DNA of 64,000 nucleotides. Source: Patagioenas fasciata (Eukaryota; Chordata; Aves; Columbiformes; Columbidae). Within the stretch, counting starts at the first letter, position 1. The number at the start of each line of letters is the position of its first letter. The notes under the pieces were generated by a model. The model saw nothing but the letters and a program-made list of their open reading frames with translations. It searched no databases and was not told the DNA's origin. The stretch is from positions 3,415,001 through 3,479,000 of the forward strand of contig NW_027288510.1 in assembly GCF_037038585.1 (NCBI RefSeq), written 5' to 3'. Shown piece by piece: positions 35,061 to 42,888 of the stretch. Made by a program: the position numbers and the translations under genes.

Positions 35061-35945
35061 GGGTTTAGGGGGTTGTGTTAGGGGGTTGGAGGATTAGGTG
35101 GTGCAGGATTTGGGGGAGCAGGATTTTGCGGGGCCTGATTTGGGGCTACAGGGTCTGGGGTTGCAGGTTCCAGGGCTGCAGGATTTGGGGGTTCAGGGTT
35201 AGGGCAGTAGGATATTTGGGTGCAGGAGTTTGGGGTGCCGGGTTTGGGGGCCAGGATTTGGGGTTGCAGGATTTAGGGGTGCAGTGGTTTGGAGTGCAGT
35301 GTTTTGGGGTGCAGGGTTTGGGGAAGGAGGATATGGGGGTGCAGGGTATAGGAGAGCAGGATCTTGGGGTGCAGGGGTTTGGGGTGGGGGGCTTGGTAGG
35401 GCAGGATTTGGGGGTGGAAAGTTTAAGCGGTAGGGCTGGGGGTGCAGGATTTGGGGGTGAAGGGGTTGTGGGGTGCAGGGTTGTGGGGTGCAGGGTTTGG
35501 GAGATCGGTACGTGGGGCTGGAGGATTTGAGGGTGCAGGGTTTGGAGCAGCAGGATCTGGGGGTGCAAGATTGGGGGTAGCAGGGTTTTGGGGAGCAGGG
35601 TTTAGGGGTCAGGCTTTAGGGGGACAGGGTTTGGGGGGCAGGGTTGGGAGGGATGATTTTGGGGTGCAGGGTTTAGGGCAGCAGGATCTTGGGGTGAAGG
35701 GGTTTGGGGTGAAGGGTTGGGTAGGACAGGATTTGGGGTGCAGGTTTTTAGGGTGCAACTTGTGGGGGTCAGGATTTGGGGTACAGGGTTTGGGGGTGCA
35801 GGGTTTAGTGGTGCAGGGTTTGGGGGTGCAGGTCTTGGGGAGGCAGAATTAGGGTGCAAGACTTGAGGGTGCAGGGTTTGGGGGTTTGGGACATGGGGCT
35901 GGAGGATTTGGGGGTGCAGGATTTGGGGTGCAGTGTGTGGGTGTG
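35061..35945 (+). repeat. G-rich minisatellite, G-quadruplex-prone
   Basis: Irregular tandem units of about 15 bp, typically GGTGCAGGATTTGGG or GGTGCAGGGTTTGGG. The beginning reads GGGTTTAGGGGGTTGTGTTAGGG, which resembles degenerate telomere sequence. Runs of three to five G recur every few bases on the plus strand, so intramolecular quadruplexes are likely. It ends in GTGTGTGGGTGTG directly against the 5' LTR. Confidence 0.85.
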
Positions 35946-36589
35946 TGTCCTGGTTTTGTTAAAAACAAGTTTCTTTTTTAGTGAATTTGCCTGTCAGCCA
36001 AAGCCTTCATGTCAGCTGCATTTTCCTGGAGAACCAGACACATGTTTTGGCAAACCTAGCAATGGAATGGAAACTTATTGACAAGCACGGATGGACATCT
36101 CGCGAGAGGGGCAACGAGAAAACTGATGACTGAGAGACTGACCAACGGTGAATAACATTCCGTTCACGTGAATACTTCATATAAAAGTGGGAGATCACGA
36201 GGATCTCGGCCCTTTTCTCCTCATGGCCGACATCAGGAGAGGACCTTGCTGGTCGTCCCTGCGAACGGAGGCCAGTGAGAGACTGAATCCAGCTCCGGTT
36301 GGCTGCAGAGTCTGATCCAAGACTTTGGGTGCTGGCTCTGCAGTTGCTGAGACTTACAAGATGGGTTTTGTATATTTGTATCATTTTCTCTATTCTTATC
36401 AGTAGCATCAGTAAAACATCTTGAACTTTTCCAACTCTCTTCTCTCTGTCCTTCTTTCCCTCCCGCTCGCCTGTGCTGAGTGGGAAGGGGGGAGAGGGAG
36501 GGGCAAAAGGGGGAATTGGGGGGGGGAGAGGAGGTTGACAACACATCTGCCAGGGTTTGATTGTCACCCCGCAATCCTAACCCTCGACA
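35946..36589 (+). repeat. 5' LTR (644 bp)
   Basis: Starts TGTCCTGG and ends CCCTCGACA, giving the short terminal inverted repeat TGTC/GACA. TATAAAA is at 36,180-36,186. A variant poly(A) signal AGTAAA lies near 36,410, so R runs from about 36,210 to about 36,430. The 3' LTR at 42,021-42,680 is clearly homologous but differs by many substitutions and small indels, roughly one base in ten or fewer by eye. Confidence 0.9.
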
Positions 36590-36595
36590 GATAAT

Positions 36596-36613
36596 TGGCG
36601 CCCAATGTGGGGC
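36596..36613 (+). other. Primer binding site, tRNA-Lys(1,2) type
   Basis: TGGCGCCCAATGTGGGGC lies six bases after the 5' LTR. It differs by one base (T for C) from TGGCGCCCAACGTGGGGC, the complement of the 3' end of tRNA-Lys(1,2). The copy downstream of the 3' LTR has the perfect form. Confidence 0.88.
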
Positions 36614-36745
36614 CAGAGAACGGGGTAAATTTGGAGATTTTTGGCTTTTCTACTGCTCTGACGTACCTTCCAATTTTCTTGGCACGGTGCTAGCTCATAG
36701 AGTTGTGATACTCGCGCGTCTGTTTGATTCGGATATTATTTAGTC

Positions 36746-37199
36746 GTGATGATGATCCTGTGTGGTTTGGCACTGGTTTATTTCATTATACTGCAGCCGC
36801 TAATGTATTTTTACTCGTTTTTGCTTTACCTTGAAAAACCTCCAGGAGAGATTAAAGAGCAGAATGGCTCTATATTTGCTAATTGGTCAAGCGAATCTTT
36901 AGAAAGGCTGACTAACAATACTTTTGTGTTTTCGCTGGGACAGTTTGCAAATGTGTTAGAGAACTTTGAATACCCTTGGAGCTTTGATAGAACTGTGATG
37001 GTGTTATCTGGTTTGCTGAATGTGTGTCAGTTTGTGTTACTGTTAAGAGAAATGAGGTTCAATAGGAGGTTTGCGTCTCTTTTTAGTCCTGAGATTTGCG
37101 GTGTGCCTTCGGAAGCTTTAGCAAAAAGCACTCCTGGCCGCTCGAGAAAAGGCAAAACAGCCAAAGCTGCTGCTGCAGCCACTGCCCCCCAACCGCGGC
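36746..37199 (+). pseudogene. gag region, N-terminal ORF with hydrophobic start
   Basis: An open frame begins with ATG 132 bp after the primer binding site. The first 30 or so residues are strongly hydrophobic, a second hydrophobic stretch lies around residues 85-100, and a basic, Ala/Lys-rich segment follows. This is unusual for Gag, which normally starts with a soluble matrix domain. The frame formally runs on to 37,516, but near 37,190 (a C-run) the plausible reading moves to another frame, so a frameshift is likely there. I cannot match it to a named matrix protein; gag identity rests on position. Confidence 0.5.
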
Positions 37200-37758
37200 T
37201 TCGCAGGCTGAAGCTCCAGCTCCTCCGCATTGCTCCTCTGCCAAGGGCGCTGCAGATAACATTACTTCTCCAGCCTCAAAGGCTGACAAGGCAGCCCCCC
37301 CGCCTTCACACACTGGGCACTGTTGCTGCTGTAACCACAGCAATCACTGTGACAGTCATTCAGACTCTGGAAATGAATCAGATGATGGTGAACCCATATC
37401 AGCATCAGTTGCTGGTTGTAAGAAAGTCACTAGAAAGACTACCCGTGCAGCAGGTGATGGCACAGGGCCAACATCAACCCAAGAGGCATCATCAGGACAG
37501 GGAGGAGATGAAGTGACCACCACTCGGTCCTTTTCTCCAGGTGAGCTGAGAGATCTGCGAAAAGACTTCAGTCGTCGTGAAGGCGAGAATATTTTAACCT
37601 GGCTGCTGCGATGCTGGGACAATGGGGCAGAAACAATTGAATTAGAAGGTGGTGAAGCCAGGCAGCTGGGATCCCTGTCAAAAGATTCCACCATTGATAG
37701 GGTAATTTCAAGAGAGTCTAATGCCGCTACTCTCTGGACCCGACTCCTGCAGCTATGA
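37200..37758 (+). pseudogene. gag fragment, Cys/His- and Ser-rich linker plus capsid-like segment
   Basis: This frame (open from 37,096) first encodes Ala/Pro/Ser-rich sequence with a HCCCCNHSNHC cluster and an acidic stretch. It then gives a segment around FSPGELRDLRKDFSRR and LTWLLRCWDNGA that looks like the start of a retroviral capsid. It stops at 37,756-37,758. Capsid-like sequence resumes in another frame from about 37,850, so at least one further frameshift lies between. Confidence 0.6.
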
Positions 37759-37850
37759 AAGTCAGATTTCCCTACAAGGAAGATTGTGTATCCAAGTTAG
37801 GGAAATGGAATACTATGGAGAGAGGTATCCAGTTCCTGAGAGAATGAGCT

Positions 37851-38471
37851 GTGCGAGAGATCATCTATCTAGGACCAAACAGCCAAGAGGGGACAGACCC
37901 AGATAGAATCAATTGTACAAAATCTATGTGGCGCAGATTTGTACAAAGTGCACCACCTGCATATGCTAAGTCATTGGCAGGAATGGTCTGGTCAGCTAGA
38001 GGTGTACAAGAAATTAATGAAGTGATTGAGCAGCTCCGGAACTTTGAGGACAGCCTTGCTGGTTCTCTACGGGCTTGTGTCTCCGCTGTGGAGAAACTGT
38101 GTGAAAAATCTGATGACCGGTTTGAAAAGCTGTTGCAAGAAATCCAAGAGCTCAGAGCAGACTCGTACCGTTCACGACCTGCACAAACCTATGTTTCAGC
38201 TGTTAGGAGAAGGCGTTTCCAATCTCGAGAGAGAGGGCAGAGACAGCCCACAAAAAGAGGTTCACTGTGGTTCTTCCTACATGAGCAGGGAGAAAACATG
38301 AACAAGTGGCATGGAAGGCCGACCTCAGAACTTCAGGAACGAGTACGTGAGATAAAAGGAAAAACTCCTAGGAAGGTGGTTGCTCCAGTTTACAAAAGGA
38401 GCAGAAGAGATTCTGATGCTCTTGAAGGAACCTCTAATCCACACCCAGAGACTGTGCAAAACAGGAATTAG
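37851..38471 (+). pseudogene. gag fragment, capsid C-terminal part
   Basis: About 206 codons, including an SMWRRFVQSAPPAYAKSL segment and a helical, charged region followed by an Arg-rich, RNA-binding-like tail. No CCHC zinc knuckle is present, as in foamy viruses and some ERVL-like Gags. The frame ends at a TAG (38,469-38,471). The protease ORF starts 21 bp later in the same frame, so gag and pro are separated here by an in-frame stop rather than a frameshift. Confidence 0.6.
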
Positions 38472-38492
38472 AGGTGCCCTGCCTCCAACCAG

Positions 38493-39080
38493 GTGGAGGA
38501 AAGGGATAACAGAGTCTATTGGACTGTACAAATACTATGGCCTGGTACAACACAACCCCAGGAGTACAAAGCTTTAGTGGACACTGGTGCTCAGTGCACA
38601 ATAATTCCTTCTGATTATAAAGGAACGCAATCCATCAATATTGTTGGAGTGACTGGGGGATCCCAGGAGCTGACTGTTGTAGAGGCTGAAATGAGCCTAA
38701 CTGGAAAGAACTGGCAAAAGCATCCCATTGTGACTGGTCCAGATGCTCCGTGCATCCTTGGTATAGACTACCTCAGGAGAGGGTATTTTAAGGACCCAAA
38801 AGGGTATAGGTGGGCATTTGGTATAGCAGCTGTGGACACTGAGAAAATTGAACAACTGTCTCATTTGCCGGGTCTTTCAGATGACCCTTCTGTTGTAGGA
38901 CTGCTGATGGTTGACGATCAGCAGGTGCCAATTGCTACCACGACGGTGCATCGCCGGCAATATCGCACCAGTCGAGACTCTTTGATTCCTATCCAGAAGC
39001 CGATCCGTCAATTGGAAAGCCAGGGTGTGATCAGTAAGACCCGCTCACCTTTTAACAGCCCAATCTGGCCAGTGCGTTAG
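38493..39080 (+). pseudogene. Retroviral aspartic protease and start of reverse transcriptase
   Basis: The catalytic motif LVDTGAQCTI is at residues 28-37 (active Asp 30), and ILGIDYL, the conserved C-terminal protease motif, is near residue 88. From about residue 163 the sequence becomes the N-terminal RT segment (PIRQLESQGVI followed by SPFNSPIWPV). A TAG at 39,078-39,080 cuts it, and the following bases continue RT-like sequence for only about 20 codons before another stop. The protease acts as a dimer that cleaves the polyproteins; this copy cannot make a complete Pol. Confidence 0.88.
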
Positions 39081-39151
39081 TCTGGTGACGAGTGGAGACC
39101 AACTGTAGGCTATCGTGGCCTGAATGAAGTTACAGCACACTGAGTGCTGCT

Positions 39152-39721
39152 GTGCCTGACATGCTAGAACTGCAATTTGAACTGGAGTCAAAGGCAGTGA
39201 AGTGCGATGCTACAATTGACATTGCTAATGCATTTTTCTCTATTCCTGTAGCAGCAGAGTGCAGGCCGCAGTTTGCTTTCACCTGGAGGGGCATCCAGTA
39301 CACATGGAATCGCTTGCCCCAGGGGTGGAAACACAGTGCTACCATCTGCCATGGGCTGATCCAGACCACGCTGGAGCAAGGTGAAGCTCCAGAACACTTG
39401 CAATATATTGATGACATCATCGTATGGGGCGACACAGCGAAAGAAGTCTTCAAAAAAGGTGAGAGAATAATTCCTATTCTTTTGGATGCTGGTTTTGCCA
39501 TAAAACGGAGCAAGGTCAAGGGACCTGCACGAGAGATCCAGTTTTTAGGAGTAAAATGGCAAGATGGCCGTCGTCAGATCCCAATGGAGGTGATCAACAA
39601 AACTGCAGCAATGTCTCCACCTACTAATAAAAAGGAGACACAGACTTTCTTGGGCGTTGCAGGTTTTTGGAGAATGCACATTCCTGACTACAGCCACATT
39701 GTGAGCCTCTCTATCGAGTGA
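39152..39721 (+). pseudogene. Reverse transcriptase fragment (palm/fingers)
   Basis: Contains the RT core: ATIDIANAFFSIPV with catalytic Asp near residue 23, NRLPQGWKHSATI near residues 53-65, and the YIDD box at residues 85-88 followed by the connection helix. YIDD is the catalytic pair seen in several retroviral classes. The frame ends at 39,721; RT/RNase H sequence continues in the next frame from 39,718. Confidence 0.92.
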
Positions 39722-40470
39722 CTCGTAAAAAGAACCAATTTGAGTGGGGCCCTGAACGCCAAGCCTTTGAACAAATGAAGCGTGAGATAACTCATGCGGT
39801 GGCCCTTGGACCAGTCCGAACTGGACTAGATGTTAAAAATGTGCTCTACACCGCAGCCGGAGATAATGGACTTACCTGGAGCCTCTGGCAGAAAGCACCA
39901 GGAGAAACCCAAGGTCGACCCTTAGGTTTTTGGAGTCGAGGATACAAAGGATATGAGGCCAACTGTACTGCAACTGAAAAGGAGATACTGGCAGCATATG
40001 AAGGAGTTCGAGCTGCTTCAGAAGTGATGGGCACTGAAGCACAGCTCCTCCTGCACCTCGGCTGCCGGTGCTGAGCTGGGTGTTCAAAGGGACGGTTCCC
40101 TCTCCACATCATGCAGCCGAAGTTACATGGAGTAAATGGATTGCACTGATCATGCAATGAGCTCGGATTGGAAGTCCCAACCGTCCAGGGATCTTGGAAG
40201 TGATTACAGACTGGCCAGAAAGCAAAGACTTTGGGATGTCTGCAGATGAGGAGGAAGTAAAACGTGCTGAAGAAGCACCACCATATAATCCGCTTTCAGA
40301 GACTGATAAGCAGTGTGCACTGTTCACAGATGGATCCTGTCGTCTGTAGGAAAACATCGAAGGTGAAAGCTGCTGTGTGGAGTCCCACACGACAAGTTAC
40401 AGAAGCCACTGAAGGACAAGGTGAATCCAGTCAGTTTGCAGCAGTGAAAGCCATCCAGCTGGCTTTGGAC
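39718..40470 (+). pseudogene. RT connection and RNase H remnants, frame-broken
   Basis: 39,718-40,074 gives RT-connection sequence (FEWGPERQAFEQMK; LGFWSRGYKGYE; CTATEKEILAAYEGV). RNase H follows in pieces: the first catalytic Asp is in a TDGSC motif near 40,328-40,345, ended by a stop. The Glu and next Asp are in GESSQFAAVKAIQLAL and YTDSW in the frame open from 40,264 to 40,680. At least two frame changes are needed across this part. Confidence 0.8.
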
Positions 40471-40471
40471 A

Positions 40472-41653
40472 TTGCCGAACGAGAGAAGTGGCCAATGCTT
40501 TGTCTCTATACTGACTCATGGATGGGAGCAAATGCCTTGTGGGGGTGGCTACGGCAATGGAAGAAAAGCAACTGGCAGCGCAGAGGTGAAACCATTGGGA
40601 ACCACGCTGTGGCAAGACATTGCTGCTCGGCTGGAGAGCCTGCCTGGGGAAGTTGGTCATGTAGATGCTCATGTGCCTAAAAGTCGAGCCACCGAGGAAC
40701 ATCGAAACAACCAACAAGCAGATCAAGCTGCTAAGATTAAAGTAGCTGAGGTGGACTTGGACTGGCAACATAAAGGTGAACTTTTCCTAGCTTGGTGGGC
40801 CCATGGTGCTTCAGGGCATCAAGGTAGAGATGCAACATACAAATGGGCTCGTGATCGAGGGGTGCATTTAACTATGGACACTGTTTCACAGGTTATTCAT
40901 GAATGTGAAACTTGCGCCGAAATCAAACAAGCAAAACAGTTAAAACCTGTATGGTATGGGGGGCGATGGTTAAAGTGTAAGTATGGAGAAGCTTGGCAGA
41001 TTGATTATATTACACTTCCACAAACACGTCAAGGTAAGCGTTATGTACTTACAGTGGTGGAAGCAACCACTGGATGGTTGGAAACATCTGCCGTACCTCA
41101 TGTTACAGCCCGAAATACCATCTTGGGCCTTGAGAAGCAAGTCCTTTGGTGGCCGGGTACGCCAGAAAGAATTGAATCAGACAATGGTACTCATTTCAAA
41201 ACCAGTATTATAGACAATTGGGCCAAAGAACATGGTATTGAGTGGGTGTATCATATTCCATATCATGCACCAGCCTCTGGGAAAACTGAAAGGTGCAATG
41301 GTTTGTTAAAAACTACACTAAAGGCACTTGGTGGTGGAGCCTTTAAAAACTGGGATTCACATTTAGAAAAAGCCACTTGGTTGGGCAACACTAGGGGATC
41401 AACCAATCGAGCCGGGCCTGCCCAATCAGAAATTCTATGGACTGTAGAAGGAGATAAAGTCCCTGTAGTACACATGGAAAATATGTTAGGAAAGGCAGTC
41501 TGGGTTCCTCCTGCATCGGGCACAGGCAAACCTATTCGTGGGATTGTTTTTGCCCAGGGACCTGGCAGCACCTGGTGGGTGATGCTTAAGGATGGAGAAG
41601 TTCGGTGTGTACCTCAAGGGGATTGGATTTTAGGTGAAAATATGCAATGCTGA
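40472..41653 (+). pseudogene. Integrase (with RNase H tail), longest intact pol ORF
   Basis: The ORF is 393 codons; the first 45 or so are probably out of frame with RNase H, and residues 60-70 hold the RNase H histidine (VDAHVPKS). The integrase zinc domain follows with His111, His116, Cys145 and Cys148. The catalytic core has Asp178 (WQIDYI), Asp237 (ESDNG) and Glu273 (GKTERCNG), with exactly 35 residues between the last two, the retroviral D,D-35-E signature. A basic SH3-like C-terminal part ends at a TGA. Integrase inserts the DNA copy into the genome. This domain looks undamaged, but the upstream Pol is broken so it is counted as part of a dead provirus. Confidence 0.93.
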
Positions 41654-42020
41654 ACTGTACGATGTGAATTGCCGCACTAACAATGTTTAATAAGTGTCTT
41701 TCAGATCAAGACAATGGTGATGAAACCAGCGCTGGCTTCTTCGAGTGGCGCCCGACACCTTCTTGGAAGTTGGTGTCCTTAACCCACCAACAGGGGTCAT
41801 GAGATGCACTTGGACCATTTTCCCTGCCCTGGGAGACTGTGGTGACAAAATGAACTTAATGAACTTTTCAAAGGATGGTCCACTGATTAATTACTCCTGT
41901 GTATATATGTACATATGTATATATATATATATATAGTAGTAGTGATTAATTAGATTGTATTGATAGATTGTATTGATAAGGTTTAAGTATTCAGTGAATG
42001 TCATATGATAAGGGGTGGAA
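41654..42020 (+). other. Region between integrase and 3' LTR, no env
   Basis: No env and no dUTPase can be recognised in these 367 bp. A TA microsatellite lies at about 41,898-41,936. AAGGGGTGGAA just before the LTR at 42,021 is the likely polypurine tract, the usual plus-strand primer. Confidence 0.7.
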
Positions 42021-42680
42021 TGTCCTGGTTTTGTTAAAAACAAGTTTCTCTTTTAGCGAATTTTTGCCTGTCAGCTAAAGCCTTCATGTCAGCTGCATTT
42101 TCCTGGAGAACCCAACACATGTTTTGGTTAAACCCAGCAAGGGAATGCAAACTTATTGATAAGCACGGATGGACATCTCGCGAGGGGGGCAATGAGAAAC
42201 TGGTGATCGAGAGACTGACCAACGGTGAATAACATTCCATTCACGTGAATACTTCATATAAAAGTGGGAGATCACGAGGATCTCAGCCCTTTGCCCTTTT
42301 TCCCTTTTTTCCTCATGGCTGACATCAGGAGAGGACCTTGCTGGTCGTCCCTGCGAACGGAGCCCAGTGAGAGACTGAATCCAGCTCCGGTTGGCTGCAG
42401 AGTCTGATCCAGGACTTTGGGTGCTGGCTCTGCAGTTGCTGAGACTTACAAGATTGGTTTTGTATATTTTGTATTATTTTCTCTATTCTTATCAGTAGCA
42501 TCAGTAAAACATCTTGAACTTTTCCAACTCTCTTCTCTCTGTCCTTCTTTCCCTCCCAATCGCCTGTCCTGAGTGGGAAGGGGGGAGAGGGAGGGGCAAA
42601 AGGGGGAAGTGGGGGGGAGAGGAGGTTGACAACACATCTGCCAGGGTTTGATTGTCACCCCGCAATCCTAACCCTCGACA
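42021..42680 (+). repeat. 3' LTR (660 bp)
   Basis: Same ends as the 5' LTR (TGTCCTGG...CCCTCGACA). TATAAAA is at 42,257-42,263. It has a T-rich insertion around 42,288-42,312 and many substitutions relative to the 5' copy. Confidence 0.9.
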
Positions 42681-42838
42681 GATAATTGGCGCCCAACGTG
42701 GGGCAAGAGAAGGGGGTAAATTTGGAGATTTTTGGCTTTTCTCCTGCTCTGACGTACCTTCCAATTTTCTTGGCACGGTGCCAACTCATAGAGTTGTGAT
42801 ACTCGCGCGTGGGTTTGCTTTGGATATTATTTAGTGGT
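42681..42838 (+). mobile_element. Second primer binding site and leader after the 3' LTR
   Basis: GATAAT, then TGGCGCCCAACGTGGGGC at 42,687-42,704 (perfect tRNA-Lys(1,2) complement), then a leader matching 36,614-36,735 up to TATTATTTAG. A provirus should be followed by host DNA, so this is the 5' start of a second provirus of the same family sharing the LTR. It ends about 50 bp before the CR1 tail. Confidence 0.9.
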
Positions 42839-42888
42839 ATTAAGGCAAAGTGAATTACATTGATTTAAAGATGTTATGGCAAAAGTTG

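Larger units (their letters stand above)
35946..42838 (+). mobile_element. Defective env-less endogenous retrovirus with extra 3' PBS/leader
   Basis: Order: 5' LTR, tRNA-Lys-type primer binding site, leader, gag-like region, protease, reverse transcriptase, RNase H, integrase, 3' LTR, then a second primer binding site and leader. The coding part is cut by several frameshifts and stops, so no complete polyprotein exists. No env is detectable between the integrase stop (41,653) and the 3' LTR (42,021). Env-less elements of this size are common among avian ERVL-like families. The primer binding site is of the kind used by betaretroviruses and foamy viruses, so class assignment is tentative. Target-site duplications cannot be read because the right end is another proviral leader. 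Confidence 0.92.

Noticed and set aside
35061-35200. True interstitial telomere
   Set aside because: Only one or two TTAGGG-like words occur. The dominant unit is GGTGCAGGRTTTGGG, so a telomeric origin stays a suggestion.
41654-42020. Possible env or dUTPase after integrase
   Set aside because: Only about 370 bp with a TA microsatellite and no recognisable motif.
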